A DNA stretch of 64,000 bases, taken from assembly GCA_905215155.1 (NCBI GenBank), contig CAJMPJ010000008.1, positions 1-64,000 on the forward strand, written 5' to 3'. Below are positions 1-8,820 of the stretch, in pieces. Below the pieces are notes generated by a model, which saw nothing but the letters and a program-made list of their open reading frames with translations, was not told the DNA's origin and did not search any database. The position numbers and the translations under genes are program-made. This DNA comes from an uncultured bacterium. Lineage in GTDB: Bacteria > Bacillota > Clostridia > Lachnospirales > Lachnospiraceae. Within the stretch, counting starts at the first letter, position 1, and each line of letters begins with the position of its first letter.

Positions 1-1084
1 GCCCCTGTTTCTTACCGATGGAGGGGCCGTATGTGCGGCTCTCCGCATCTTAAGAAAAAAAGGAATGGCAAACTCGGATGAAAATTTTAATATTCTCAAA
101 TTTGAAATCTATGACCAGCTGTCCCGGTATCTGGGCGAACAGAAACGGGGCTGTATTCTGAAAAAGGATTTCGGCACCTGTTTCTTTCTTCTATCCGCCC
201 CTGACAACCGCAAACAGATCCGCAAGCTTGTGGATGAGGCAGTAAAATTCTTAAAGGACCACTATCCCATCGAAATTGTCATCGGGGTGGGGGCCTGGGA
301 TTCGGAAGCGGGGCGGTTAAAGTATCTTTACACAACCGCAAAATTTTCGTTGGAGATGTATTATTTCAATGAGCAAAAGTACATTGATTATGACGAGATC
401 CAGAAGAATTATTCCCATTCCCTCGATGAATATGAAGAAAATTTAAGGGAATTAAGAAAAATGATAGTTTCAAATGAGAAAACCGCTCAGATCAACCAGC
501 TCATCAAAGAGACCGTTACACTTTTGGGCAGCATTTATTATGGGAACCGGAGTGCTGTATCCAATGGGTGTATCGTGTTTTCAGAAGAACTGTACCGGAT
601 GCTCATTGATTGCGGTCTCATTGACAACAGTTACCGGCAGGAGCACGAAGAATTCCTTGACGGACTCCGGAATAAGCCTACCTTTCACGGGCTGAAGGAA
701 CTGCTGCTGTCTTACTTTGACCAGCTTCTTCTTCGGATCAGGCTGTTATCCATGCAAAAAGAAAGCGGGGCTACTGCAAAAATCAAGCAATATATGCAGG
801 AGCATTTCGGGGACCCTATTACGCTTGATGAGGTAGCGGGGCATATCGGAATGAATCCGGCCTATCTGAGCGCCTTTTTTAAGAAAGAGACCGGACAGAA
901 CTTTAAGAGTTATCTGACAGAATTGCGGATGAAAGAAGCGGTACGGCTGATCCATACCACGGATATGAAAAGCTATGAATTGGCAAAGGCAGTGGGGTAC
1001 AGAGACGACAGACAGTTCCGGGAAAAGTTCCGGGAGTTCTATGGGGTGTCTCCCCAGAATTTCAGGAAGCAGAAGGAGAAGTAG
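1..1084 (+). CDS. AraC-family transcriptional regulator, YesN-type (5' truncated by window edge)
   Basis: DNA-binding regulator, probably the response regulator of a YesM/YesN-type sugar-sensing system. The first in-frame ATG is at 65, but the frame is open without a stop back to base 2, so the real start and any receiver domain lie outside the window. Counting from the ATG at 65, residues 1-115 look like the middle domain common in YesN proteins (FEIYDQL, KDFGTCFFLLS), followed by a helical linker. Residues about 240-335 are a double helix-turn-helix AraC domain (LDEVAGHIGMNPAYLSAFFK, then YELAKAVGYRD and FREFYGVSPQNFR). It ends 9 bases before a solute-binding protein gene, so the two are probably cotranscribed. 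Family call is firm; two-component status is inferred. Confidence 0.85.
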   Translation, partial: PLFLTDGGAVCAALRILRKKGMANSDENFNILKFEIYDQLSRYLGEQKRGCILKKDFGTCFFLLSAPDNRKQIRKLVDEAVKFLKDHYPIEIVIGVGAWDSEAGRLKYLYTTAKFSLEMYYFNEQKYIDYDEIQKNYSHSLDEYEENLRELRKMIVSNEKTAQINQLIKETVTLLGSIYYGNRSAVSNGCIVFSEELYRMLIDCGLIDNSYRQEHEEFLDGLRNKPTFHGLKELLLSYFDQLLLRIRLLSMQKESGATAKIKQYMQEHFGDPITLDEVAGHIGMNPAYLSAFFKKETGQNFKSYLTELRMKEAVRLIHTTDMKSYELAKAVGYRDDRQFREKFREFYGVSPQNFRKQKEK

Positions 1085-1093
1085 CGGGAAAAT

Positions 1094-2410
1094 ATGAACA
1101 GAGGTTATCAAAAAGCGGGTGTGATAGGTTTGGCGGTCCTGATCCTTTGCGTGGTGTTAGGGGCTGCAATCCATAAAAAGCAAAACAGTACCGGTGTGAT
1201 AAAAAAGCAGGAGGAAACGGTTATTCTGCCGGTGCTGATTTCCGGGGGAGATGCCTCCTGGGAAAATTCTGTGGAGAATACAGCGCGAACGTTTATGGAG
1301 AAAAATCCGGATATTCGGGTGGTGGTGAAGGCGGCTGTCAACGCAGAGAGCTTTGATTACCAGCAAAGCCTGAATCTGATGGAGGCGTTAGGTGAATTTC
1401 AGGGAATTGTGGAAATGAGAAATGTGGAATTATATGCCGGACTTGGAAAGCTTGCGCCCCTTCCGCCCGAGCTGGTCAGGCTGGCAGAGCACACCAAAAC
1501 GGTGGAAGGAAAGGTGTATTCCATTCCCAGGTTTTACACATGCCAGGGTGTGATTTATAACAAGAAGATTTTTGACCGGTACGGCTTACAGGAACCTTCC
1601 ACCTATGAGGAATTTCTTCAGATCTGTAAGACACTGAAGAGACATGGAGTCTATCCTTTAACTGCCGGAATGGGAGATTCCTGGCACTGGGACCTTTTCA
1701 TCAGCGGATTATTTGCCAATGACGTAAAGAAACAGGAGCCTTTGTGGATCGACAAGAGGAATCACGGTCAGGTCCACTGGACCGATGAGGCCCCCATGCA
1801 GATGCTTTCAGATATAAAAGAGATTTTTGATTCAGGGTATGTAGATCATGCATATAAAACAACAACGGACAGTCAGACCGTAGAACGGCTGGTGGAGGAG
1901 AAAGCTGCCATGCTTTATTCGGGAAATTGGATGTTTTCCCAGATATATAAGGCACAGCCGGATTTTGACATGGGCTGGTTTCCTTTGCCGGCCAGAGAAG
2001 GGGATCCCTATCTGGAATTAAATGGAAATGTAGAGTGGTCCATTACCAATGAGTATGCAAAAGATCCGAAATCATATGAAGCAGCGGTCCGCTTCCTCAC
2101 TTATTTTTATAGTCCGGAGAATTACCGGGAGGTGCTGTTTGAAATGAACGGAATCTCCGCACTGGCTGAAAAAACAGACAACCCCTTTCTTCCGGTCCAG
2201 CAAAAGGCAATGAAGTATGCGGCCAAATATGGGGTGATCCAAAATGATGCCATCAGCTCCGGAAAAACGCCGGAAGGTTTTGCATCCCAGATGTATCTTC
2301 AAATGACAGAACTTGCAGAAGGCAGGAGTTCGGTTCAGGAAACAGCAGAATTTTTAGACAGGTTATGGGATAAAAAGCTGCAGCAGAACAAAGAATATAA
2401 AAAACAGTAA
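1094..2410 (+). CDS. Extracellular solute-binding protein (family 1, sugar type), probable sensor component
   Basis: Sugar-type ABC solute-binding protein of 438 aa, held outside the membrane. Residues about 8-27 are a hydrophobic segment that could be an uncleaved anchor; a Cys lies in it but no clean lipobox is seen. The mature part has family 1 features (VEGKVYSIPRFYTCQGVIYN, YDEF-like YEEFLQICK, MLYSGNWM). No permease or ATPase genes follow. It directly follows the AraC-type regulator and precedes PTS genes after a terminator hairpin. In clostridia, binding proteins without permeases often present ligand to a histidine kinase, so a sensing role is likely but inferred. Confidence 0.82.
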   Translation: MNRGYQKAGVIGLAVLILCVVLGAAIHKKQNSTGVIKKQEETVILPVLISGGDASWENSVENTARTFMEKNPDIRVVVKAAVNAESFDYQQSLNLMEALGEFQGIVEMRNVELYAGLGKLAPLPPELVRLAEHTKTVEGKVYSIPRFYTCQGVIYNKKIFDRYGLQEPSTYEEFLQICKTLKRHGVYPLTAGMGDSWHWDLFISGLFANDVKKQEPLWIDKRNHGQVHWTDEAPMQMLSDIKEIFDSGYVDHAYKTTTDSQTVERLVEEKAAMLYSGNWMFSQIYKAQPDFDMGWFPLPAREGDPYLELNGNVEWSITNEYAKDPKSYEAAVRFLTYFYSPENYREVLFEMNGISALAEKTDNPFLPVQQKAMKYAAKYGVIQNDAISSGKTPEGFASQMYLQMTELAEGRSSVQETAEFLDRLWDKKLQQNKEYKKQ

Positions 2411-2424
2411 AGAATTTGGGAAAA

Positions 2425-2455
2425 GGGGTTGAAAATTTAGATAACCCCATTTTTT
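2425..2455 (+). terminator. Hairpin with T-run between the binding protein and PTS genes
   Basis: GGGGTT (2425-2430) pairs with AACCCC (2443-2448), followed by ATTTTTTC. It separates regulator/binding-protein transcription from the PTS genes. A weak promoter-like pair, TTGAAT (2458-2463) and TAGGAT (2481-2486) with 17 bases between, follows and could start PTS transcription. Confidence 0.55.
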
Positions 2456-2524
2456 CTTTGAATGAATTTGAATGTTTTGGTAGGATGGAAACCAAGAGGA
2501 AAAGAAAATGGAGGTAAAAACGAT

Positions 2525-3010
2525 ATGATTACAATGTTAAGAATTGATGACCGTTTAATCCACGGGCAGATCGCAGTGCTCTGGACAAAACAGCTTTCCG
2601 TAACCCATATTATTGTAGCCAATGACAAAGTAGCAGCCAATGAGATCCAGAAAGCAAGTCTTAAGATGGCAGCTCCGGCTAATTTAAAATGCAATATCAT
2701 GCCGGTACAGGATGCCATTGATGTGGTCAATGATCCCCGGGCGAAAGATTTGAAGATACTGGTGATTGTCAATAACACGGAAGATGCCAAGACCATCGCT
2801 CTAAAGGCAAATGATTTGCAGCTTTTCAATGTGGGAAATTACGGATTGATATCCGAGGATGTCTCCGGTAAAAAGAAGCTGGGAGACACCTTTTATGTGA
2901 ATGAGGAGGACGAAGAGAATTTAAAAGCCATTCTCCAGACAGGTGTTAAATCCATTTATCAATTGGTTCCTACAAAGCCGGAAAAACCGATCAGTGAACT
3001 GATTAAGTAA
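2525..3010 (+). CDS. PTS mannose/fructose/sorbose family subunit IIB
   Basis: Phosphoryl-transfer subunit that takes phosphate from IIA and passes it to the incoming sugar. The 161-aa length is normal for this family. The active-site motif RIDDRLIHGQ is at residues 6-15 with His13 as the expected phosphorylated residue. I chose the ATG at 2525 because GGAGG (2510-2514) lies 10 bases upstream and the protein then begins just before the motif; an upstream in-frame ATG at 2462 would add 21 unrelated residues. It heads a IIB-IIC-IID group. No IIA gene is visible, so phosphate must come from a IIA encoded elsewhere. Confidence 0.9.
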   Translation: MITMLRIDDRLIHGQIAVLWTKQLSVTHIIVANDKVAANEIQKASLKMAAPANLKCNIMPVQDAIDVVNDPRAKDLKILVIVNNTEDAKTIALKANDLQLFNVGNYGLISEDVSGKKKLGDTFYVNEEDEENLKAILQTGVKSIYQLVPTKPEKPISELIK

Positions 3011-3020
3011 GGAGGAGAAT

Positions 3021-3890
3021 ATGATAGTACAGGCATTATTAGTTGCATGTGTGATGTATTTTGCAAAGTTTTTTGACTGGATCGGACAGATCGGAATCCG
3101 TCCGCTGATTCTGGGGCCTCTTGTGGGCCTGGTGTTAGGGCATCCGGTGGAAGGGGTTCTTCTGGGTGCCAGCCTGGAGCTGGTGTTTATCGGGGCCATC
3201 ATGATCGGCGGCTCCGTTCCCCAGGACTATATGTCAGGAGCGATTCTTGGAGCAGCCTTCTCCATTCTTTTGAATGAGGACGCCAGCGTTGCCATCACTC
3301 TTGCGGTTCCCATCTCTCTGGCGGCAACTTTGATTTTCCAGGCAGAAACCATCGTATGGACGGCCCTGGTTCCCATGTATGATAAATTTTTGGAAGAACA
3401 TGATTTCAAAAAATATTCCATGCTTCATTACCTTACCTGTTTTATCCATCCGCTGCCATACGCTCTGGTAACGTTCTTAGCGATTGCCTTTGGGACCGGA
3501 AGCATCCAGACCTTTATCAACGGACTGCCGGAGTGGGTTATGCATGGTTTCTCCATTGCGTCAGGACTTCTTCCAGCACTGGGCTTTGGAATGCTGCTGA
3601 AAATGCTGTGGGATAAATCCGTGGTCTGCTTTTTCTTCATCGGTTTCTTTGCAGTAAAATACATGACTTCATTTATGAATACACTGCTTCCTGCCATTCA
3701 GTCCGTAAAAGGAGGAGAGGGTGCCATAGGTTTTTCCGCCACTTCCATGACTATGCCGATGGCCATTCTTTCCGCTTGTATTGCTGTATTCTATTTCTTT
3801 GAGGATTCTGCACGGAACAAGCAGGCACAGTCCAGGCAAGTGGTGCAGAATGAACCGGCAAAGAGTGAAAAGGAGGATTTCTTCTCATGA
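3021..3890 (+). CDS. PTS mannose/fructose/sorbose family subunit IIC
   Basis: Integral membrane channel subunit of the mannose-type PTS, 289 aa with several hydrophobic segments. Typical family features include GPLVGLVLGHPVEG and LGASLELVFIGAIMIGG near residues 32-62. The ribosome site AAGGAGGAGA precedes the ATG. The C-terminal 35 residues are polar and charged and should be cytoplasmic. Its stop overlaps the start of the IID gene in an ATGA, which suggests translational coupling. Substrate cannot be told from sequence. Confidence 0.9.
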   Translation: MIVQALLVACVMYFAKFFDWIGQIGIRPLILGPLVGLVLGHPVEGVLLGASLELVFIGAIMIGGSVPQDYMSGAILGAAFSILLNEDASVAITLAVPISLAATLIFQAETIVWTALVPMYDKFLEEHDFKKYSMLHYLTCFIHPLPYALVTFLAIAFGTGSIQTFINGLPEWVMHGFSIASGLLPALGFGMLLKMLWDKSVVCFFFIGFFAVKYMTSFMNTLLPAIQSVKGGEGAIGFSATSMTMPMAILSACIAVFYFFEDSARNKQAQSRQVVQNEPAKSEKEDFFS

Positions 3891-4723
3891 GTGAAACAAG
3901 AAAAAATAGTATATTAGTATTGAACAAAGAAGAAAAAAAGACGATGAAATCCCTGTTCTGGCGTCATATGTGGATCATGCAGGGCATCAACTGGGTCCGG
4001 ATGCAGGGAATTGCCGTGGCATGGATCATGCAGCCGTTTCTGAGAAAGCTGTATAAAAATGACGATCAGTATTGGGCTGCTATGAAACGGCACGCTGTGT
4101 TTTTTAATACGACTCCTCAGATGGCACCCTTTATCTTAGGACTGACTCTTTCCATGGAAGAAGAAAACGCTAAAAATCCGGAGAAGTTTGATATCGAATC
4201 CATCAATGGCATTAAGGTCGGTTTAATGGGCCCCTTTGCCGGCATTGGAGATTCCTTCTTTGTAGGAACCTTCCGTATCATTGCAACAGGGCTTGCCTTA
4301 GGGTTAAGTCAGCAGGGAAGTATTCTGGGACCTATCATTTTTCTGGTTGCGTACAACATTCCGTCGGTTATATTCCGCTGGTTTGGAGGTATCCTGGGAT
4401 ATAAGCTGGGCGGGAACTATATTGCAAAGGCAACCCAGTCAGGGTTAATCGCTTCCATTACCAAGTCTGCCGCAATCATGGGACTGATGATGATCGGTGT
4501 TATGTCCGCCCAGTCTGTAAACTTCAGCTTTGCAATCAGTCCAACCATTGGCGGACAGGTGTTAAATGTTCAAAGTTATCTGGATCAGATTTTATTAGGA
4601 CTGATTCCGGTACTCAGTGTTCTTGGATGTTATAAGCTCTTAAAGAAAGGGGCCAATCCTCTCTATATCATCTGCGGAATCCTGGTGGTGTCCTTTGTTC
4701 TGGCATTTTTTGGTATTGCATAA
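3887..4723 (+). CDS. PTS mannose/fructose/sorbose family subunit IID
   Basis: Second membrane subunit, forming the sugar-conducting complex with IIC. The protein has 278 aa, the usual size. Family features include the N-terminal WRHMWIMQGINWVRMQG region, FFNTTPQMAPFILGL, and MGPFAGIGDSFFVGT. Hydrophobic segments cluster after residue 120. The start overlaps the IIC stop by four bases (ATGA). A hairpin terminator follows at 4743-4772, before the nitrilase-family gene. Confidence 0.9.
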   Translation: MSETRKNSILVLNKEEKKTMKSLFWRHMWIMQGINWVRMQGIAVAWIMQPFLRKLYKNDDQYWAAMKRHAVFFNTTPQMAPFILGLTLSMEEENAKNPEKFDIESINGIKVGLMGPFAGIGDSFFVGTFRIIATGLALGLSQQGSILGPIIFLVAYNIPSVIFRWFGGILGYKLGGNYIAKATQSGLIASITKSAAIMGLMMIGVMSAQSVNFSFAISPTIGGQVLNVQSYLDQILLGLIPVLSVLGCYKLLKKGANPLYIICGILVVSFVLAFFGIA

Positions 4724-4742
4724 ATTACGGTTACTTATGAAT

Positions 4743-4779
4743 AGGCAATGGAAGAATTGGATTCCATTGCCTGTGTTTT
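4743..4779 (+). terminator. Intrinsic terminator after PTS IID
   Basis: Perfect 10-bp inverted repeat AGGCAATGGA / TCCATTGCCT (4743-4752 and 4763-4772) followed by a T-rich stretch. It lies 20 bases after the IID stop and would reduce, perhaps not abolish, read-through into the nitrilase-family gene. Confidence 0.6.
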
Positions 4780-4803
4780 ATCTTTATCTGAAGGAGGATA
4801 ATT

Positions 4804-5643
4804 ATGCAGAAAGAAAAATTGAAAATTGGACTCATCCAGACCAAACAGAATAGAAACTATGATTTTCATGATACAGAACCTATGGAAACCATAGAAGAGG
4901 CATTGGAAAACCAGAAAGCTATGATCGAACAGACCACCCGGCTCATGGAAGAGGCAGGCAGACAGGGCTGTAAACTGATCGTGACCCCGGAAGCAGTTAA
5001 TTTTCCGGGATTAAAACGTTTTCACGGGGGAAATCTTCCGGATATGGTTCCGGATGAAAGGGACCCGCTCTGGGACCGGTGGGGAAAAATTGCGGAGCAA
5101 TACGGAGCCTATGTTGTGGCTGGTGCTTACAATAAGCGAAACGGGGAAAGCGGCAGTTGCCCCTGCTTTAACAGTGCGTTCATCTATGCTCCGGATGGCC
5201 ATAGGATTCATGTCTATGATAAGGTTCATGCAGGAAGAGACGAAGGCATAGAGCCGGGAGATCATTTTTTTGTATGGGACACTCCTTTTGGCACCATCGG
5301 TGTTTGCATATGCTGGGATATGCAGTTTCCGGAAACTGCAAGGACTCTGGCTTTGATGGGGGCAGAGCTGATTGTGGTCCCCACCTGGGGGTGGGAGCAT
5401 CTTTACGCTCAGGCCAGGGCTTATGAAAACGGGATATTTGTGGCTGCCGCCATGGGGATTCCCTATGAGAAGCCAATCAGCGGAGTGCGCAGTCCCAGCC
5501 AGGTCATCGGGCCAAACGGTGCGGTGCTGGCGGAAGCTTCCCGTGATCAGGCAGAGGTTCTGGTCTGTGAAATCAGTCTGGAGGAATGCAAAAGCTTCCG
5601 GGAGATACGGCTGGGAGACCGAAGACCGAAGCTTTATCTGTGA
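4804..5643 (+). CDS. Carbon-nitrogen hydrolase (nitrilase superfamily amidase)
   Basis: Cytoplasmic hydrolase of C-N bonds in amides, nitriles or carbamoyl compounds. The catalytic triad is visible: Glu63 in VTPEAVN, Lys140 in VYDKVHAG, and Cys170 in GVCICWDMQFPE. The length of 279 aa is normal and there is no signal peptide. GGAGGA lies just before the ATG. The closest guess is an omega-amidase or N-carbamoyl/amide hydrolase; the substrate is unknown. It sits 80 bases after the PTS genes with a terminator between, so a shared pathway with PTS import is possible but weakly supported. A strong terminator follows at 5703. Confidence 0.85.
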   Translation: MQKEKLKIGLIQTKQNRNYDFHDTEPMETIEEALENQKAMIEQTTRLMEEAGRQGCKLIVTPEAVNFPGLKRFHGGNLPDMVPDERDPLWDRWGKIAEQYGAYVVAGAYNKRNGESGSCPCFNSAFIYAPDGHRIHVYDKVHAGRDEGIEPGDHFFVWDTPFGTIGVCICWDMQFPETARTLALMGAELIVVPTWGWEHLYAQARAYENGIFVAAAMGIPYEKPISGVRSPSQVIGPNGAVLAEASRDQAEVLVCEISLEECKSFREIRLGDRRPKLYL

Positions 5644-5702
5644 CCGGATGGAAGAAACGTTGTTGAAAAGGAGAAAGAAACGACTAATAAAACAACAAAT
5701 GT

Positions 5703-5759
5703 TGGCAGGAGTGTTGCTTAAACAACACTCCTGCCATTCTTTAATGATTTTATTTTTTG
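5703..5759 (+). terminator. Intrinsic terminator after nitrilase-family gene
   Basis: Near-perfect 14-bp hairpin: GGCAGGAGTGTTG (5704-5716) pairs with CAACACTCCTGCC (5723-5735) around a CTTAAA loop, extended by one T-A pair. A T-rich stretch with TATTTTTTG follows. This ends the first transcription block. Confidence 0.75.
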
Positions 5760-5844
5760 CCGTAATTCATTATAATATTCCTATACAGGATTTAAATGTT
5801 TATTTATTAACAAAATACATTTTCATGTAAAAAGGAGAAAAATA

Positions 5845-6819
5845 ATGTCTGAAAACCGTCTTTGTAAAGCTTTGGGAATTGAAAAACCGATCATTCAAGG
5901 GCCGATGGCCTGGGTTTCCACGGCACCGTTAGTAGCTGCTGTTTCTGAGAGCGGAGGTCTTGGCGTATTAGGGGTAGGCTTTGCTCCATTGGAATTTGTT
6001 AAGGAACAGATTGCCGCCACAAGAAGCCTGACGAAAAAACCGTTTGCCATCAATGTGATCATGGTTCCGGATTTACTGGATCATATCACCAAGATTGTCT
6101 CTCAGGAAAAACCGCCTGTCATATATGCGGATACGCTGATAGGGCTTGATTTAGAATTGTCAAAAAAATATTTTTCCATATGGCATGAATTAGGAATTAA
6201 AGTTGTTGTAAAAGCAGGAACTATACAGGATGCGATAACGGCAGAAAAGGCAGATGCGGATGCGATCGTTGTAAAAGGCTGGGAAGGCGGCGGACATACG
6301 ACCTATGAAGCCACCACAGTCCTTGTACCTCAGGCGGTGGATTGCTTAACAAAGCCTGTGGCAGCCTCCGGAGGCATTGCCGACGGCAGAGGAATGGCAG
6401 CCGCCATCGCGCTGGGAGCAGATGGGATCGAGATGGGAACCATTTTCATGTGTGCAGAGGAAGCTGTGGTGCATCCCAATGTAAAAGAAGCCATGATTAA
6501 AGCGGGTGATATGGAAACCGTTATAACCGGAACTTGTACGGATGAACCATGCCGGCAGTTAAAAAACAAGCTCTCCGATGAAATGACAGAAATTGAAAAT
6601 AATTACAGCAAAAAAGAGGCGGCGGTGAAGCTGAAAGAAGTAGCGGAAAGCTCTCTGAAAAAAGCGATGCTGGAAGGGGACGTTACAGAAAAAGGTGCTG
6701 TTATGGCCGGACAGATTGTACCTTTGATTAAGGAAGTAAAACGGGTGCAGGATATCATAGATGATGTTTTAAAAGAATACCAATCAACAGTAGAAAAAAT
6801 AGCAGCGTTTAAACTTTAA
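5845..6819 (+). CDS. Nitronate monooxygenase / FabK-like FMN flavoprotein
   Basis: TIM-barrel flavoprotein of the nitronate monooxygenase (2-nitropropane dioxygenase) and enoyl-ACP reductase II family. Seen: N-terminal KPIIQGPMAWVS, the glycine-rich GWEGGGHTT around residues 148-156, AASGGIADGRGMAAA and GADGIEMGTIFM for FMN phosphate binding. The length of 324 aa fits either branch. AAAGGAGAAA precedes the ATG. It is monocistronic, flanked by terminators at 5703 and 6845. No fatty-acid genes are nearby, so a FabK role has no context support; an oxidoreductase acting on nitronates or similar compounds is equally likely. Confidence 0.8.
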   Translation: MSENRLCKALGIEKPIIQGPMAWVSTAPLVAAVSESGGLGVLGVGFAPLEFVKEQIAATRSLTKKPFAINVIMVPDLLDHITKIVSQEKPPVIYADTLIGLDLELSKKYFSIWHELGIKVVVKAGTIQDAITAEKADADAIVVKGWEGGGHTTYEATTVLVPQAVDCLTKPVAASGGIADGRGMAAAIALGADGIEMGTIFMCAEEAVVHPNVKEAMIKAGDMETVITGTCTDEPCRQLKNKLSDEMTEIENNYSKKEAAVKLKEVAESSLKKAMLEGDVTEKGAVMAGQIVPLIKEVKRVQDIIDDVLKEYQSTVEKIAAFKL

Positions 6820-6844
6820 GGTTTTAAAAAGAAAAATGGATCGT

Positions 6845-6888
6845 GGAGGAGTGACGGAGTTATCTCTTAGTCCCTCCTCCCCTTTTTT
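6845..6888 (+). terminator. Intrinsic terminator after nitronate monooxygenase-like gene
   Basis: GGAGGAGTGAC (6845-6855) pairs with GTCCCTCCTCC (6870-6880) with one mismatch, followed by CCTTTTTTG. It lies between converging genes and should act mainly on the plus strand. Confidence 0.7.
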
Positions 6889-6901
6889 GTAAGACATCTG
6901 C

Positions 6902-7948
6902 TTACTGTTTCGGGAGTCGGATGGTGAATTCACTTCCCTGCCCCGGTTCGCTTTGGACCTCTATGGTTCCGCCGCATAAGCTGACAATTCGGAATACCAG
7001 GGATAATCCCAGTCCATTGCCCTCCCGGACCCTGGATTTATCAGCCTGGTAAAATTTTTCAAAAATATGCTTTTTTTCATTTGGCGATATCCCTATCCCG
7101 GTATCCATAACGGAAACAGAGACGTTTTTTTCATCATGATCAATGGTTATTCGGATCAGCCCTCCTTCCGGAGTGAATTTAATGGCGTTGGATAACAGAT
7201 TGGTCCAGATCTGCATCAATAGATCCTCATTGCCGTAAAGGTAGGTTTTCGGTAAATGCAGTTCCAGTTCCAGCTTTTTTTCCGTCCAGGAATTTTCAAG
7301 CAGCAATATGGCTTGCCGCAGTTGTTCATCCAGACGGTAGGAGACCTGCCCCGTAATTTTTTCCTGATTTTCCAGCTTGGACAGTTTAAGGATATTGGTG
7401 GAAAGGCTGCTTAGCTGTCTGGTGCTTTCAAGGATCATCTGGGTATACTGCATCCGTTCTTCTTCATCTAAATCCCCGTCCTGCAGCAAAGCTGCAAAGC
7501 CCTCAATGGCTGCGATCGGCGTTTTGAATTCATGGGATATATTGGCGATAAAGTCATTGCGCATCATTTCTATACCGGAAAGTTCCGTGGCCATTTGATT
7601 AAAGTTTGTGAACGTTTCTGTGATTTCTTTTATCTGGCTGGCACTATCCAGCCTGACACTGAAATTTCCTTCAGCGATTTCTCTGGAAGCCTTGTTTAAA
7701 TTGGTTATGGGAGCCAGGATGCGTTTGCCTACAAGAGATGATATTATGGTGCCGATCAATATGCTGATCGCAAGGATGGTGCTGATGGCAAAAGGGAGGC
7801 TGAATGACAGCTGGGACAGCAGGCCGGCATTGATAACGAAGTAAATGATAACGTACATGATCACGGAAGTCATGACCAGTATCCCTAAAACGATCATAAC
7901 AAAGTATTGCCAAAGGCTTGCCTGCCTTTTTATTCTACGTTTTTTCAA
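6902..7948 (-). CDS. Sensor histidine kinase (HAMP, HisKA, HATPase)
   Basis: Membrane sensor kinase that phosphorylates the adjacent response regulator. Two close hydrophobic segments with almost no loop between them are followed by a HAMP linker (KRILAPITNLNKASREI), then the HisKA box FIANISHEFKTP with the phospho-acceptor His. The ATPase part has N (LLSNAIKFTPEGG), G1 (VMDTGIGIS) and G2 (GNGLGLSL) boxes. The short extracellular loop suggests sensing in or near the membrane. The frame is open to a TTG at 7990 that overlaps the regulator's stop, but I prefer TTG 7948 because AAAGGA sits six bases upstream; the start is uncertain. It is cotranscribed with the regulator. Confidence 0.85.
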   Translation of the reverse strand: MKKRRIKRQASLWQYFVMIVLGILVMTSVIMYVIIYFVINAGLLSQLSFSLPFAISTILAISILIGTIISSLVGKRILAPITNLNKASREIAEGNFSVRLDSASQIKEITETFTNFNQMATELSGIEMMRNDFIANISHEFKTPIAAIEGFAALLQDGDLDEEERMQYTQMILESTRQLSSLSTNILKLSKLENQEKITGQVSYRLDEQLRQAILLLENSWTEKKLELELHLPKTYLYGNEDLLMQIWTNLLSNAIKFTPEGGLIRITIDHDEKNVSVSVMDTGIGISPNEKKHIFEKFYQADKSRVREGNGLGLSLVFRIVSLCGGTIEVQSEPGQGSEFTIRLPKQ

Positions 7949-7986
7949 CTTTTTTCCTTTCTGACGTGCCGTTGCACAGGAACGAT

Positions 7987-8676
7987 TCAATCATTTCTTT
8001 GTGTTTCCGGTTTTATCATTTTATATCCCAGACAGTGTACTGTGATAATTTTGATATCAGGGTTGTCCTTGAGCCGTTCCCGAATACGGTTGATATGGAC
8101 ATCGACGGTCCTTTCTTCCGAATCCGTATCCATCCCCCATATTTCTTCCATTAATTTCTGCCTGGTAAAGGTTGTCCCCGGATAGGACATCAGTTTATAC
8201 AGGATGTAAAATTCTTTTTGGGGCAATTGGACCTCTTTACCGTCATAGCATACAACCAGGCTGTCATAAATGAGGGTGGTGCTGCCCCAAAGGATTTTGT
8301 GCTCAGAAACGATTTTCGATCGCCTGATCAGAGCATGTATGCGCAGAATCATCTCATTTACATCCACAGGCTTTACCATATAATCGTCGGTACCCACAAG
8401 AAAGCCCTGCTTTTTGTCTTCAAAGCGATCCTTTGCCGTTATCATCAAAACCGGAAGGACAGGATCATATTCACGGAGAAGCTTTGTCAGTGCATAACCA
8501 TCCATGTTGGGCATCATAATATCAGTAATTACCAGGTCAATATGTGCCTGTTCCATGATTTTAAGAGCGATTTCACCGTCCCCGGCAGGGAGAGGATTAA
8601 AATGATGCTTTTTTAGAACGCTGCAAAACAAGTGCTGTAACTTCGGGTCGTCTTCTGCTACAAGAATATTAAGCAT
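7987..8676 (-). CDS. OmpR-family response regulator
   Basis: Transcription factor of 229 aa. The receiver domain has acidic residues Asp9/Asp10, phospho-acceptor Asp52 in VITDIMMPNMDG, and Lys near 102 in YMVKPVD. The C-terminal winged helix follows (LPQKEFYILYKLMS, DVHINRIRERL). I chose the ATG at 8676 because AGGAGG lies four bases upstream and the receiver starts with MLNILVAEDD; the longer frame adds 18 unrelated residues. It forms an operon with the kinase. The gene upstream in the opposite direction, at 8907, has direct repeats in its promoter that could be this regulator's target. Confidence 0.9.
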   Translation of the reverse strand: MLNILVAEDDPKLQHLFCSVLKKHHFNPLPAGDGEIALKIMEQAHIDLVITDIMMPNMDGYALTKLLREYDPVLPVLMITAKDRFEDKKQGFLVGTDDYMVKPVDVNEMILRIHALIRRSKIVSEHKILWGSTTLIYDSLVVCYDGKEVQLPQKEFYILYKLMSYPGTTFTRQKLMEEIWGMDTDSEERTVDVHINRIRERLKDNPDIKIITVHCLGYKMIKPETQRND

Positions 8677-8820
8677 AAGTCCTCCTTGTTCTAGTTTAAT
8701 AAATATATTATATATTCCTAATGTTAACAATTTATAAACGATATATTTAATATATTAGATATAGGCAGTTGTTTTGCAAAATGCTTGGAAGACCCGATAA
8801 CATACGGTCATCCCGCATAA

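Noticed and set aside
5372..5830. 152-aa plus-strand ORF overlapping the nitrilase-family gene end
   Set aside because: Reads the same DNA as the nitrilase gene in another frame and runs through its terminator; no domain and no ribosome site.
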